A stretch of 46,950 bases of DNA from a virus (IMGVR_UViG_3300042090_001801:1-46950), one strand, 5' to 3'; shown: positions 7,904-14,803, numbered from the stretch's first letter. The notes: generated from the letters alone by a model not told the origin. Numbers and translations: made by a program.

Positions 7904-7934
7904 GGCAGACATCCTGAGGATAGATTCTAACCTC

Positions 7935-7941
7935 TATTTAT
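7935..7941 (-). promoter_or_regulatory. T4-like late promoter motif ATAAATA
   Basis: The minus strand reads GCAGATAAATAGAGG, upstream of the three-gene run with capsid-targeting N termini. Confidence 0.5.
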
Positions 7942-7957
7942 CTGCAGCGAGGCGGTT

Positions 7958-8185
7958 TCAGTCTCTCGGCCTTGCCCAACCTGACAGCGCAGGTAGGATG
8001 TCCGCGTAGCACTTGATCGGCTTCTCTGGTGTGTACTCGAAAGAAAGCTTCGTTCTCATCGTTCCTTCGTAGATAACGATGCTTTCAGGAGTGATCTCAC
8101 CGACCTCTAACACCGCCCCTGGGTTGCGGGCGGTGTAGAGACCGATAAAGTGCTGTACGAGTTCCTTCAGTTGTGATTTGTCCAA
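7958..8185 (-). CDS. Hypothetical protein, 75 aa
   Basis: Not recognised. MDKSQLKELVQHFIGLYTAR is followed by a beta-rich segment (VLEVGEITPESIVIYEGTMR). It lies nine bases downstream of the vWA gene and is probably on the same transcript. No signal peptide or membrane segment is seen. Confidence 0.7.
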   Translation of the reverse strand: MDKSQLKELVQHFIGLYTARNPGAVLEVGEITPESIVIYEGTMRTKLSFEYTPEKPIKCYADILPALSGWARPRD

Positions 8186-8194
8186 AAATGCTCC

Positions 8195-9424
8195 TTAGCG
8201 TGAGGACGGACCTTCTTTGTACTTGACGCCGACGTTCGGCCAGTAGACCACGTTCGTGCCTTTGTTCATCTTGCGGTTCACCGAGGTGGACTGGATGAAG
8301 AGGTCGAAGTTGCCGTGGGTTCCAGGGGCCAGTCGAATCGTGCCGTAGGTCGGGAGTCCCAGCATCTTGCGAGCTGCGGCACCCTCGTAGACGGCGTTCG
8401 TCGTGCGATCACGGATGATGATGCGCTTGTGATCCTGAACTTCCGGCTCAGTCTTAACGAGCTGGTAGAACGCAGCACCCTTCAGCAGGGGTTGACCCTT
8501 CAGGCGCTCTTCAACGAAGTCGCGGATCGCCTTGCCGTCGTCCTTGGAGGAAACAGGCCAGAGGGAGACTTCAGACGAGATGTCCGTCATCGCGACTTCC
8601 ACGTCCTTGCTCGTGACACCGTCAAGGTTCGCGTAGAACTTGCTGGTGGAGCGGGCACCCAACGAGCGAGCCGTGTAGTAGCCGTCGAAGGCGGCGGCGG
8701 TCTGCTTGGACACGACTTGCACGCCCTGCTCGGTCTGATCCCACTCGACGATGTTACCAGCCGGGATTCCCAGACGGATGAGGTTGTTCGAGTAGCCGCG
8801 CGGCACGCGGAAGACGAAGGTCCAGCGGTCGGTGGCCTGCAGCGCGCGGATCTTCTCGGACAGGCGGCGGGAGTCGTAGCGACGTGAAGCGTTCTCCTCG
8901 CCGTCAGTCGTCGCCATGATCAGGAACGAGGCTGCGGGATTTGCGTAGTGCGGTGAGCGCTCGAACTGCTCGATGAGGCTGCCGACGGCATCGAACAGCG
9001 GCGTGTTGCCGTAGGTGTTCCAATACGTTGCCGGCGCGATCGAGCTTACGGGCTTGTCGGCGAAGACGGTCTCGATGCCGTTCATCGTACCGAAGTCGAC
9101 CAACGAAACGCGAGTTTCTTGACCAGAGGTGCGCGACGCTGTCTGCATGCCGGAGATCGTGTTGTTGTAGTCACGAGCGGCGGCGCTTGCAACCGAACGC
9201 ATGGAGCCGGAGTGGTCATTCGCGAAGCCGAAGATGTTGATCTGCGGACCAGCGGAGGGAGAAAATACGGGAGTGGAAGTCTGGCCGGGAAGAAGTGCTT
9301 GGAGCCCCGCGATGCGCTTGAGAGCTTCGGCCCTGGTGCCTGAAAACCGCTTGATCGTTGCTTTGCCGAGTTGAGTGGCGAGCGCGTTGTATTCAGCGGT
9401 CAGTTCTTGGAGAGTCTTGTTCAT
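8195..9424 (-). CDS. von Willebrand factor A (vWA) domain protein, 409 aa
   Basis: ATG 9422-9424 has GGAC six bases upstream and is preferred over an upstream frame extension. Residues 1-50 are helical; a vWA domain follows, with the MIDAS motif D-x-S-G-S in NDHSGSM (about 75), a second metal threonine probably in YGNTPLFDAV and an acidic residue in MATTDGEEN. The C-terminal part is unassigned. vWA domains bind partner proteins through a divalent metal. Both a late-like motif and a sigma70-like promoter lie upstream. Confidence 0.85.
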   Translation of the reverse strand: MNKTLQELTAEYNALATQLGKATIKRFSGTRAEALKRIAGLQALLPGQTSTPVFSPSAGPQINIFGFANDHSGSMRSVASAAARDYNNTISGMQTASRTSGQETRVSLVDFGTMNGIETVFADKPVSSIAPATYWNTYGNTPLFDAVGSLIEQFERSPHYANPAASFLIMATTDGEENASRRYDSRRLSEKIRALQATDRWTFVFRVPRGYSNNLIRLGIPAGNIVEWDQTEQGVQVVSKQTAAAFDGYYTARSLGARSTSKFYANLDGVTSKDVEVAMTDISSEVSLWPVSSKDDGKAIRDFVEERLKGQPLLKGAAFYQLVKTEPEVQDHKRIIIRDRTTNAVYEGAAARKMLGLPTYGTIRLAPGTHGNFDLFIQSTSVNRKMNKGTNVVYWPNVGVKYKEGPSSR

Positions 9425-9478
9425 GTAAAGTCCTTTCAAAGCGAAAATGGTAAAGTGTAAAGGTTCAAACTGCAGGAC

Positions 9479-9485
9479 TATTTAA
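9479..9485 (-). promoter_or_regulatory. Late-promoter-like motif TTAAATA
   Basis: The motif lies 55 bases before the vWA gene on the minus strand. It is a one-base variant of ATAAATA, so it is weak evidence alone. Confidence 0.35.
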
Positions 9486-9525
9486 TCAGGCACCAACCTG
9501 AAGCGCTGCCTCAATCAACAGGGCC

Positions 9526-9554
9526 ATTTTAGCACATCAGGGGACTTCCTGAAA
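9526..9554 (-). promoter_or_regulatory. Sigma70-like promoter (TTTCAG-17-TAAAAT)
   Basis: The -35 TTTCAG is at 9549-9554 and the -10 TAAAAT at 9526-9531. It overlaps the end of the NADAR gene and reads toward the vWA gene. Confidence 0.55.
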
Positions 9555-9965
9555 CTCTGTCCTGATTTTCATGAGAAGGTTGCCCAGGTGATTTTCACCC
9601 TTCCCATTGCAGACTCCCCAGAAGTCATCACCCCACGTATTCGTTTCCTCGAGGTGCGAGAGACCAGTGGCGAGAAGCTTTTCCTTGAACTCGGGCTTGT
9701 TGAACTTCTGGCGAAGAAGATACTCCATCACTTGAAGGCGAAGGTCATCCCAGTCCTTGCGCTTGTGAAGCACCTTGCTGAGGGCCTTGACGTGGGAGGG
9801 AGATGGGAGCTGGCGTATGCGCTCACGTTCCCAAAGCTCGTCGGTCTTGGCGGCTTGGTAAGCGTGTTCGACGGTAGCGTACAGATCTCCGTCGAGCTCT
9901 ACTTCACAGGGCCAAAAGTTGGAGAGCCAGCGATGCTCTCCGAAGAAACCGTGGATGTCACTCAT
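9537..9965 (-). CDS. NADAR family protein (YbiA-like)
   Basis: The 142-aa product has the NADAR/YbiA pattern: FFGEHRWLSNFWPCEVELDG near the start, ATVEHAYQAAKT, and GDDFWGVCNGKGENHLGNLL near the end. Family members cleave ADP-ribose linkages, and some are antitoxins that remove ADP-ribose from guanine in DNA. In a phage this could undo ADP-ribosylation by host defence systems (inference). The ATG overlaps the stop of an ORF that reads through tRNA-Ser and sits five bases after that tRNA's CCA; no ribosome site is present. Confidence 0.93.
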   Translation of the reverse strand: MSDIHGFFGEHRWLSNFWPCEVELDGDLYATVEHAYQAAKTDELWERERIRQLPSPSHVKALSKVLHKRKDWDDLRLQVMEYLLRQKFNKPEFKEKLLATGLSHLEETNTWGDDFWGVCNGKGENHLGNLLMKIRTEFQEVP

Positions 9966-10477
9966 TGTTTTGGAGGAGAGGGCGGGATTCGAACCCGCGG
10001 CCCCTTTCGGAGCTCCGCCTTTCCAAGACGGTGCGATCGGCCACTCTGCCACCTCTCCTTATCCTGTTCGTGCTGCCACTTTCTAAACTCGGTGTCGAAG
10101 GCTCTCTTTGCCTTTCGTTCCTTCAGCGCTTCTTCTCGCGCCGCTTTTCGTACGTTGGCCTCGAATATCCGGTTGGCCTTCTCGATGTCACGATTCTCCT
10201 TGGCGAAGATCTTCGCTCCGGCTTTCATCGAGTGCAGCTCGCGCTTGATCTCTTTCAACTGCGCCGAGTAGTCTCGGTAGTCGTCGATGACCTTCTGCTT
10301 CGCGGCCAACTTCGCTTTGTATTCCGCGTCCATCTTGACGGCCGCATCAGGCGCCTTGAGCTCCTTCGCGGGAAGCTCTACCACTACATCTGAGGTGGTG
10401 TAGAGCTCGTAGCCGTTCCACGCTGCCAGAAGAGCGAAGCCACCAGTGGCCAACACGAGAAACAACCTGTAGTTCAT
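9962..10477 (-). CDS. Membrane-anchored helical protein, 171 aa, reading through a tRNA gene
   Basis: The N terminus MNYRLFLVLATGGFALLAAW is a membrane anchor or signal sequence. Residues 50-140 are Lys/Glu/Ala-rich and look like a coiled coil. The frame has no stop before the tRNA-Ser(GGA) gene: it runs through the whole tRNA, whose translation forms the last 30 or so residues, and stops at 9962-9964 in an ATGA overlap with the NADAR start. Either the tRNA is nested in the coding region or the original stop was lost. A start further left is not possible because of the anchor. Confidence 0.7.
   Translation of the reverse strand: MNYRLFLVLATGGFALLAAWNGYELYTTSDVVVELPAKELKAPDAAVKMDAEYKAKLAAKQKVIDDYRDYSAQLKEIKRELHSMKAGAKIFAKENRDIEKANRIFEANVRKAAREEALKERKAKRAFDTEFRKWQHEQDKERWQSGRSHRLGKAELRKGPRVRIPPSPPKQ
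9971..10058 (-). tRNA. tRNA-Ser(GGA)
   Basis: Acceptor GGAGAGG/CCTCTCC, anticodon loop TTGGAAA (GGA), long variable arm, T arm GCGGG-TTCGAAT-CCCGC, encoded CCA. It lies entirely inside the 171-aa reading frame. Confidence 0.92.
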
Positions 10478-10506
10478 TCAACGTTCCGTAGCCGGGGTTC
10501 TGTTTG

Positions 10507-10535
10507 ATTCTATCATTCGTCTACGGCTTAGTAAA
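10507..10535 (-). promoter_or_regulatory. Sigma70-like promoter (TTTACT-17-TAGAAT)
   Basis: The -35 TTTACT is at 10530-10535 and the -10 TAGAAT at 10507-10512, 30 bases before the 171-aa membrane-anchored gene. Confidence 0.7.
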
Positions 10536-10739
10536 CCGTCCTCGCCAGGTTTCAATCTGGGTCATAGGTGCACCAACCCGAACCAATAAGCAAGGGATTC
10601 CCTGGTTCTGTTTGGCTTGCTGGCTGTATCTTGGTGGTTAGGCGACCGAGGTCTCCCACACGTCCCTTGCGCCAGTCCCGAACTTCCTCGAGCTTGCGCC
10701 CGCGATAGATCGAACGTTGAAATTTTATTGGGCTTGGTC
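10536..10739. other. Unexplained stretch upstream of the 171-aa gene
   Basis: No tRNA and no convincing gene is seen here. A minus frame (about 10560-10700, LEEVRDWRKGRVGDLGRL) stays open but has no ATG or ribosome site, so I do not call it. Confidence 0.4.
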
Positions 10740-10839
10740 TGCGTGGCGCACGAGTCGAACGTGCATACCTTTCCACGTAAAGGCTTCGCCCGTTGCAACG
10801 AGCTCTTCCCGATCGGCCGATCTAACCCGTCACCCCCGC
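10740..10839 (-). pseudogene. tRNA-like element, possibly degenerate tRNA-Cys
   Basis: A good T arm (GCACG-TTCGACT-CGTGC), an 18-base variable hairpin and an arm GCTCG-TTGCAA-CGGGC (GCA, but only six loop bases) are present. The 3' acceptor half GCCACGC has only a poorly matching 5' partner (GCGGGGG) and no CCA follows. An adjacent strong hairpin GTCACCCC/GGGGTGAC precedes it. It could be a decayed tRNA or another structured RNA. Confidence 0.45.
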
Positions 10840-10859
10840 TAAGGGGTGACACCCAATCT

Positions 10860-10944
10860 TGGTGCGTCTGGAGAGATTCGAACTCTCAATCCTTTCGGCG
10901 CTGGCTTCTAAAACCAGAGTGTATTCCAGTTCCACCACAGACGC
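10860..10944 (-). tRNA. tRNA-Leu(TAG)
   Basis: Acceptor GCGTCTG/CAGACGC, anticodon stem CTGGT/GCCAG with loop TTTAGAA (TAG), variable arm, T loop TTCGAAT, encoded CCA. Confidence 0.9.
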
Positions 10945-10949
10945 ATATC

Positions 10950-11039
10950 TGGAGGAAGCGGTGGGATTTGAACCCACGGGCCGCCAAGGCGACCTCCTGC
11001 TTTCGAAACAGGTGCAATAAGCCTCTCTACCACGCTTCC
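10950..11039 (-). tRNA. tRNA-Ser(CGA)
   Basis: Acceptor GGAAGCG/CGCTTCC, anticodon loop TTCGAAA (CGA), long variable arm, T arm GTGGG-TTCAAAT-CCCAC, encoded CCA. Confidence 0.9.
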
Positions 11040-11040
11040 A

Positions 11041-11205
11041 TTATTCTGTAGGACTATGCAGCTCCTTGCGGAGGGCGCGCTCCTTGAGCGTCTTGATCTT
11101 AGAAGATCCGGGTTGGCAGAACCAACAGTCACAGGCGTGTTTGTGCTGTGAGCTTTGCTGAAGCTGCTTCTTTCTACCGTGATCTCGTTTCTTTCGATCG
11201 CTCAT
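11041..11205 (-). CDS. Small Cys/His-rich protein, 54 aa
   Basis: MSDRKKRDHGRKKQLQQSSQ is followed by HKHACDCWFCQPG, a C-x-C-x-x-C cluster that may bind zinc. The ATG is five bases after the encoded CCA of tRNA-Ser(GCT) and lacks a ribosome site; the stop directly abuts tRNA-Ser(CGA). The frame stays open upstream only through the tRNA. It is short, so the call is moderate. Confidence 0.6.
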   Translation of the reverse strand: MSDRKKRDHGRKKQLQQSSQHKHACDCWFCQPGSSKIKTLKERALRKELHSPTE

Positions 11206-11210
11206 GATGT

Positions 11211-11303
11211 TGGCGGAGACGGTGGGATTCGAACCCACGGAGCCACTTGACGTAACTCTGCAGTTTAGCAAACTGCTGCAATAAGCCACTCTACCACGTC
11301 TCC
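11211..11303 (-). tRNA. tRNA-Ser(GCT)
   Basis: Acceptor GGAGACG/CGTCTCC, anticodon stem GCAGT/ACTGC with loop TTGCTAA (GCT), long variable arm, T arm GTGGG-TTCGAAT-CCCAC, discriminator G and encoded CCA. Confidence 0.92.
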
Positions 11304-11304
11304 A

Positions 11305-11820
11305 TTATTCCTTGTAGAGCTCCCACAGCCGATCCTCGTCGCCGAAGAACTGCGGGTAGCGCTCACGTAAAAATTCTTCTGTCTTGCGGTTGGCGAACTC
11401 GTGGATGCCATCGCGGCCGCCATGCTCATTCCAGATCTGCATGATCGCATCAGCCAGATCCTTCTGCGTGCCCTCGCCCACGCGCTCGATGACGATGTCA
11501 CAGCGGCCAAGAAGCCAGTCAAAGCGGGGACGGGTAATGTTGAACTCATCCATGAAGTCGTGATCACGGGCTTGACCCATGGTGACGTAGATGAGATGGT
11601 GAACGAGATTTGGTTCCAGCCGATCAATGCGCTGGCAGTTCACGTAGACGCGGAGCGTCTTGCGAAGGCGCTTAGCTGCTTCGAGGGCGGCCTTCACCTG
11701 CAGTTCAGCTTGGTCGTGGTTGATGCAGCCGACTTGAAGTAGTCCGGCGCGGACGTGTTCTCGGTCACCAACACCGATTCGCCGCGAAACTTTCCAGCCG
11801 CCTTTCTCGATCGAGATCAT
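11305..11820 (-). CDS. Hypothetical protein, 171 aa
   Basis: Not recognised. ATG 11818-11820 follows GAGGACGTGG, a good ribosome site; the four-codon extension would need TTG. It begins MISIEKGGWKVSRRIGVGDR and contains TLRVYVNCQRIDRLEPNLVH and DFMDEFNITRPRFDWLL. The pattern resembles a nucleotide-binding or mixed alpha/beta fold, but no motif is decisive. It ends just before tRNA-Ser(GCT). Confidence 0.8.
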   Translation of the reverse strand: MISIEKGGWKVSRRIGVGDREHVRAGLLQVGCINHDQAELQVKAALEAAKRLRKTLRVYVNCQRIDRLEPNLVHHLIYVTMGQARDHDFMDEFNITRPRFDWLLGRCDIVIERVGEGTQKDLADAIMQIWNEHGGRDGIHEFANRKTEEFLRERYPQFFGDEDRLWELYKE

Positions 11821-11832
11821 CCACGTCCTCAA

Positions 11833-12060
11833 TAGGTCGTCAAGAGGGGTCGCTACTCCCAGTTGGTCAGTTTTCCTGCACCGCCGCTCTGGCCGCTAGT
11901 GTGTGGCAATCCCGATTGTCCAGCCACACGGCAGGTTTGGTCAACGCTCGGTCACGTTGCTGACTTCATCCCCTTCAGGGAGCCGTTCGGGTCCAGTTCA
12001 CCCACCACTCGGCTTATTGTCCTCCCCGGTATCTCACCGGGTTCCTAACGCTCGTGCTTG
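11833..12060. other. Structured, apparently non-coding segment
   Basis: No gene or normal tRNA fits. Several hairpins are visible: GTGTGGC/GCCACAC around 11900-11930 (with an inner CAAT/ATTG pairing), CAACG/CGTTG near 11945-11965, and CCCGGT/ACCGGG near 12030. It could be a small RNA of unknown type; the strand is uncertain. Confidence 0.4.
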
Positions 12061-12062
12061 AC

Positions 12063-12107
12063 GAAAACAAAAGCCCAGCAGGGACCTTTCGGCCAAGTCC
12101 ACTGGGC
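12063..12107 (-). terminator. Rho-independent terminator
   Basis: On the minus strand GCCCAG...CTGGGC forms a stem, with an inner GGAC/GTCC pairing, followed by TTTTGTTTTCG. It lies directly downstream of the 56-aa gene. Confidence 0.85.
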
Positions 12108-12113
12108 GGCTAA

Positions 12114-12284
12114 TTAGCAGTAACCGTCTTCACCACCGCGCTCACAGAACCACGTGAACTCAGCGAGAAGCAGCTTTTCGATCTCTTCCTCGTACGTCTG
12201 GATAAACAGGCGCTTCATGCGCTCGCGCATATCCTCAGACACGTGACGGTGAGCGTACTTTTCTTTCCATTCTTTGAAGTGCAT
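12114..12284 (-). CDS. Hypothetical protein, 56 aa
   Basis: A complete short frame from ATG 12282-12284 to TAA 12114-12116, with GGAC seven bases before the ATG. The protein is helical and charged (MHFKEWKEKYAHRHVSEDMR, then LLAEFTWFCERGGEDGYC) with two cysteines near the end. It starts 11 bases after the CCA of tRNA-Gly and is followed by a clear terminator, so it is probably a real expressed gene. Confidence 0.75.
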   Translation of the reverse strand: MHFKEWKEKYAHRHVSEDMRERMKRLFIQTYEEEIEKLLLAEFTWFCERGGEDGYC

Positions 12285-12295
12285 TTTGCGTCCTT

Positions 12296-12369
12296 TGGAG
12301 CGGGATGCGGGAATCGAACCCGCGCATCAACCTTGGCAAGGTCGTAGGCTACCATTACATCAATCCCGC
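12296..12369 (-). tRNA. tRNA-Gly(GCC)
   Basis: Acceptor GCGGGAT/ATCCCGC, anticodon stem CGACC/GGTTG with loop TTGCCAA (GCC), T arm GCGGG-TTCGATT-CCCGC, discriminator T and encoded CCA. Confidence 0.92.
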
Positions 12370-12374
12370 AAGTA

Positions 12375-12836
12375 TCAGAAGTGGAGCGCGAAGTGCGCGC
12401 CAACAAAATCCTTGCTCGTGTTTGGGTGGTAGCACAGGTTTGAATAGTGCCGCCAAACCACCCCTACTTCGGACGTCTTCGAAAGCTTGAAGCCAGCACC
12501 GACTCTATTTGAGAAGGTCCATTGCGTTTCACTCTTCTGAACGTCCCAGTCTTTCTTGGTCCAGATTGCCAAACCTGTACCGACGTCCAGATATTTATTG
12601 CCCCAGGTGCTCCTATGCGTGACAACCCCATCCAGGGATTCCACGTTTCCACCGAAGTTGTGGTACTCGATGAAGGAAACACCGGTATCGAGGGACCAAT
12701 GATCAGAGAGCTTGAAGTCTGGTCCGACTCGCAGCTGCTGCTCACCCGCGTGGCCCTTGTTAAGCTCAGCAGTTAGGTCGTAACCATAAGCCGAGAGGGA
12801 GAATAGCACGAGGAGAGCTGCGAGGAGAGACTTCAT
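12375..12836 (-). CDS. PagL-like outer-membrane lipid A deacylase family protein
   Basis: A signal peptide (MKSLLAALLVLFSLSAYG) is followed by a short beta-rich chain ending in aromatic Phe, as in small outer-membrane barrels. The segment VVWRHYSNLCYHPN matches the His-Tyr-Ser-Asn active-site region of PagL, which removes the 3-O acyl chain from lipid A. The usual acidic triad residue downstream is not obvious (TSKDF follows). In a phage it could alter lipopolysaccharide during infection (inference). It could also be another small barrel. Confidence 0.72.
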   Translation of the reverse strand: MKSLLAALLVLFSLSAYGYDLTAELNKGHAGEQQLRVGPDFKLSDHWSLDTGVSFIEYHNFGGNVESLDGVVTHRSTWGNKYLDVGTGLAIWTKKDWDVQKSETQWTFSNRVGAGFKLSKTSEVGVVWRHYSNLCYHPNTSKDFVGAHFALHF

Positions 12837-12852
12837 TGGACCTCCGATGTGA

Positions 12853-12928
12853 TGGTAGCGGGTGTAGGAATCGAACCTACCGCCTTAGGCTTATGAGACC
12901 CAAATGCAACCCAGTACACCTACCCGCA
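12853..12928 (-). tRNA. tRNA-Met(CAT)
   Basis: Loop CTCATAA (CAT) in stem TGGGT/GCCTA, T arm GTAGG-TTCGATT-CCTAC, discriminator A and encoded CCA. Position 1-72 is a T-T mismatch, like the unpaired end of initiator tRNAs, but the G-C run of initiators is incomplete. An Ile(CAT) tRNA with modified C34 is also possible. Confidence 0.82.
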
Positions 12929-12944
12929 ATCTGTAGACAAACAA

Positions 12945-13147
12945 AAGATGAAGTCGATGTTTAGACCGGGAGTCGAACCCTGTATTCCGTCCCCACTGGA
13001 CTGGCCCTTCAGTTTTGGCGAAGATAACCAACTTCGGTCGGTTTGTCAAACTTGTAGAAGCTTGGTGACCGGTGGGGTATCAGCTACCGCATCCTAGCGT
13101 AGCATCCCATCCTCCGTTCGCTTGTCTTGTCGACCCTGCTTCAATCT
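12945..13147. other. Structured non-coding segment with a partial tRNA-like T arm
   Basis: The minus strand contains GGG-TTCGACT-CCC, followed by TCTAAAC whose only partner is a weak GTTTGAC upstream. Hairpins CCGAC/GTTGG, CTTC/GAAG and GTCC/GGAC follow one another. No standard tRNA or ORF fits; it may be a decayed tRNA or a novel RNA. Confidence 0.35.
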
Positions 13148-13224
13148 TGGTCGGAGATAAGGGATTCGAACTCTTGACTTCCTGCTCCCAAAGCAGGCGC
13201 TCTACCTGGCTGAGCTAATCTCCG
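13148..13224 (-). tRNA. tRNA-Pro(TGG)
   Basis: Acceptor CGGAGAT/ATCTCCG (C1-G72 as in proline tRNAs), anticodon stem CCTGC/GCAGG with loop TTTGGGA (TGG), one mismatch in the T stem, discriminator A, encoded CCA. Confidence 0.9.
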
Positions 13225-13229
13225 AAATT

Positions 13230-13625
13230 TTACTCGACTATCGTCAAATGACCATTAGCCGAAATTTCTGCCCAAACAATCTTACGTAATTCTGCATTTT
13301 TACCGTGCGTGACTTCAACACGATATTTTGGGTTTGCAGCTTCGATTACTTTCCCCATGAAAGAAGATTTCCAGTCCTCATTTGTGGTTATACCGTCTAT
13401 CGCAACGGTGTTCCCAACGCAGAGAATAGGAGCCGAACTTAGTTCACTTTCATAAGCAGCAATATCTACGCTACCTCCCGATTTCACAAGATATGGAGGG
13501 CGGATGCTTTCTTCTGCAGAGACAACCTTTACTCTCCGCCATTGCGTTCGAGATGGCTGTCCATCTGGAGTTGCTTGCAGGGCTTCCTGGATCCACACGA
13601 AATCACCCACAGAAAACTTCAGCAT
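13230..13625 (-). CDS. Hypothetical protein, 131 aa
   Basis: ATG 13623-13625 with GGAG five to six bases upstream is preferred to an in-frame GTG two codons earlier. The chain is beta-rich: MLKFSVGDFVWIQEALQATP, TQWRRVKVVSAEES, CVGNTVAIDGITTNEDWK. The VGDFVW and VGNTVAI segments suggest SH3-like or KOW-like barrels, but this is weak. Its start overlaps the stop of the coiled-coil gene upstream. Confidence 0.75.
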   Translation of the reverse strand: MLKFSVGDFVWIQEALQATPDGQPSRTQWRRVKVVSAEESIRPPYLVKSGGSVDIAAYESELSSAPILCVGNTVAIDGITTNEDWKSSFMGKVIEAANPKYRVEVTHGKNAELRKIVWAEISANGHLTIVE

Positions 13626-13942
13626 GTCCACTCCCTACGCGCCTTGATAATCTCTTTTCGATCCTCGTCGAGTGAGGCGTTCAGTTCGGTGACCACACTG
13701 AAAGGAACCGGATCTACTCGACCGGTGTCGCGAGCCTGCTCGTATACGCGTAGGCAGTTTTGATCTGCCATCAATTGGTACCGAGATTCCGTGAGAGCTG
13801 AATTATGCTTCACGATAGCCGCACTGATCGACACTGGGGTATTCAGGACGTCGATTTGAATATCGTCCTCAAGACGCTTGACGAGGTCCATATCTTCCTG
13901 GACCTTCGCGCGCATCGCAGCGATCTGTTCGTCTAACGTCAT
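13619..13942 (-). CDS. Hypothetical coiled-coil protein, 107 aa
   Basis: ATG 13940-13942 overlaps the stop of the GIY-YIG gene (ATGA), with AAAGG seven bases upstream. Heptad-like segments (MTLDEQIAAMRAKVQEDMDL, then VKRLEDDIQ; ELNASLDEDRKEIIKARREW) indicate an elongated helical protein. No function is suggested by motifs. Confidence 0.75.
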   Translation of the reverse strand: MTLDEQIAAMRAKVQEDMDLVKRLEDDIQIDVLNTPVSISAAIVKHNSALTESRYQLMADQNCLRVYEQARDTGRVDPVPFSVVTELNASLDEDRKEIIKARREWTC

Positions 13943-14556
13943 TTTCTGCCTTTCTTGTATCCCCTCGCGATATAATCGTCGAGGTGTTCCTTCTTGATCT
14001 TGATGGGCTTTCCATTGGTTACCCACACCGTTCCGAACTGGGAGTTGCTTGCACCCTGTTGGTGCTTGATATCAGCGAGTGTTGCGATGCGCTTCGCGTT
14101 AGCTTCTGGCGCCATTGCCGCCTCTGTCATCATTCGCGCTTGCCCAGCGAGGTGAGCTGCAAACCATTCTGGTCTCGCGTACTTCGCCGCTTGCATCTTC
14201 AGCTGGTTCTTGGGACCAGAGGTTCGACCTCCTACCCTACCGCCAGCAGCTGCGCACTTGAGTTGATGCTCTTCATCAATGAAGCCACCTCCGCCACCAG
14301 GCGCGATGTTCATGCACATCGGGTCATTGCGCATATCCTCAGTGATCATCTCTGCTTCCCGCGCCTTTAGCGCTTCACGAGAAGGCAGATACTCGAGGAT
14401 TTCTTTCTTATGCTTTTCCTTACCGTGCTTCTCAATAGAAGCTACGATGATTTTCCCGCTTCCGAAATACCCATCATTGGGGTTGTCCGTGGAGTGCATT
14501 CCTACGTAGTAGTGCCCATCGTCACGGGTGATCTTATAGATGTAGTGTTTTCGCAT
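13939..14556 (-). CDS. GIY-YIG homing endonuclease (Seg-like)
   Basis: Residues 1-90 hold a GIY-YIG nuclease domain (YIYKITRDDGHYYVGMHS, with GSGK and a catalytic-type EAEM/ITE region). A Gly-rich stretch and a C-terminal domain (NSQFGTVWVTNG, PIKIKKEHL) follow; the latter is shared with the second endonuclease at 19021. T4 Seg proteins are of this type and often lie near tRNA genes. The ATG is three bases after the encoded CCA of tRNA-Ala and has no ribosome site. Confidence 0.92.
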   Translation of the reverse strand: MRKHYIYKITRDDGHYYVGMHSTDNPNDGYFGSGKIIVASIEKHGKEKHKKEILEYLPSREALKAREAEMITEDMRNDPMCMNIAPGGGGGFIDEEHQLKCAAAGGRVGGRTSGPKNQLKMQAAKYARPEWFAAHLAGQARMMTEAAMAPEANAKRIATLADIKHQQGASNSQFGTVWVTNGKPIKIKKEHLDDYIARGYKKGRK

Positions 14557-14559
14557 ACG

Positions 14560-14635
14560 TGGTGGACCGTGCAGGACTCGAACCCGCTACCTCCTGCGTG
14601 CAAAGCAGGCGTTCTCCCAGCTGAACTAACGGCCC
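14560..14635 (-). tRNA. tRNA-Ala(TGC)
   Basis: Acceptor GGGCCGT/ACGGTCC with G-T pair, anticodon stem CCTGC/GCAGG with loop TTTGCAC (TGC), T arm GCGGG-TTCGAGT-CCTGC, discriminator A and encoded CCA. A 21-codon frame with AAGGA before its ATG (about 14629-14694) ends inside this tRNA and may be chance. Confidence 0.92.
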
Positions 14636-14709
14636 AAAATCTTTTTCATGGATGTTCCGAGCTCTTCAATTGCGGTATGGATCGGATCCATGTTCTTCCT
14701 TGATGTGTT

Positions 14710-14797
14710 TGGCGGAAGTGGTAGGATTCGAACCCACGGAGCCTTTCGACCCTTCCGCTTTCAAGGCGGATGCAATAGACCACTCTGCCACACTTCC
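14710..14797 (-). tRNA. tRNA-Ser(TGA)
   Basis: Acceptor GGAAGTG/CACTTCC, anticodon stem TCCGC/GCGGA with loop CTTGAAA (TGA), long variable arm, T loop TTCGAAT, encoded CCA. Confidence 0.92.
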
Positions 14798-14803
14798 AAA
14801 TTC

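Noticed and set aside
10552-10776. 74-aa minus-strand frame
   Set aside because: It needs a GTG start inside a tRNA-like element, has no ribosome site and no clear protein pattern.
11833-12060. RNase P RNA
   Set aside because: The conserved GAGGAAAGUCC and other core elements are missing here and in the 287-nt RNA.
12588-12596. ATAAATA-like late promoter
   Set aside because: It lies inside the PagL-like coding sequence with no gene start at the right distance.
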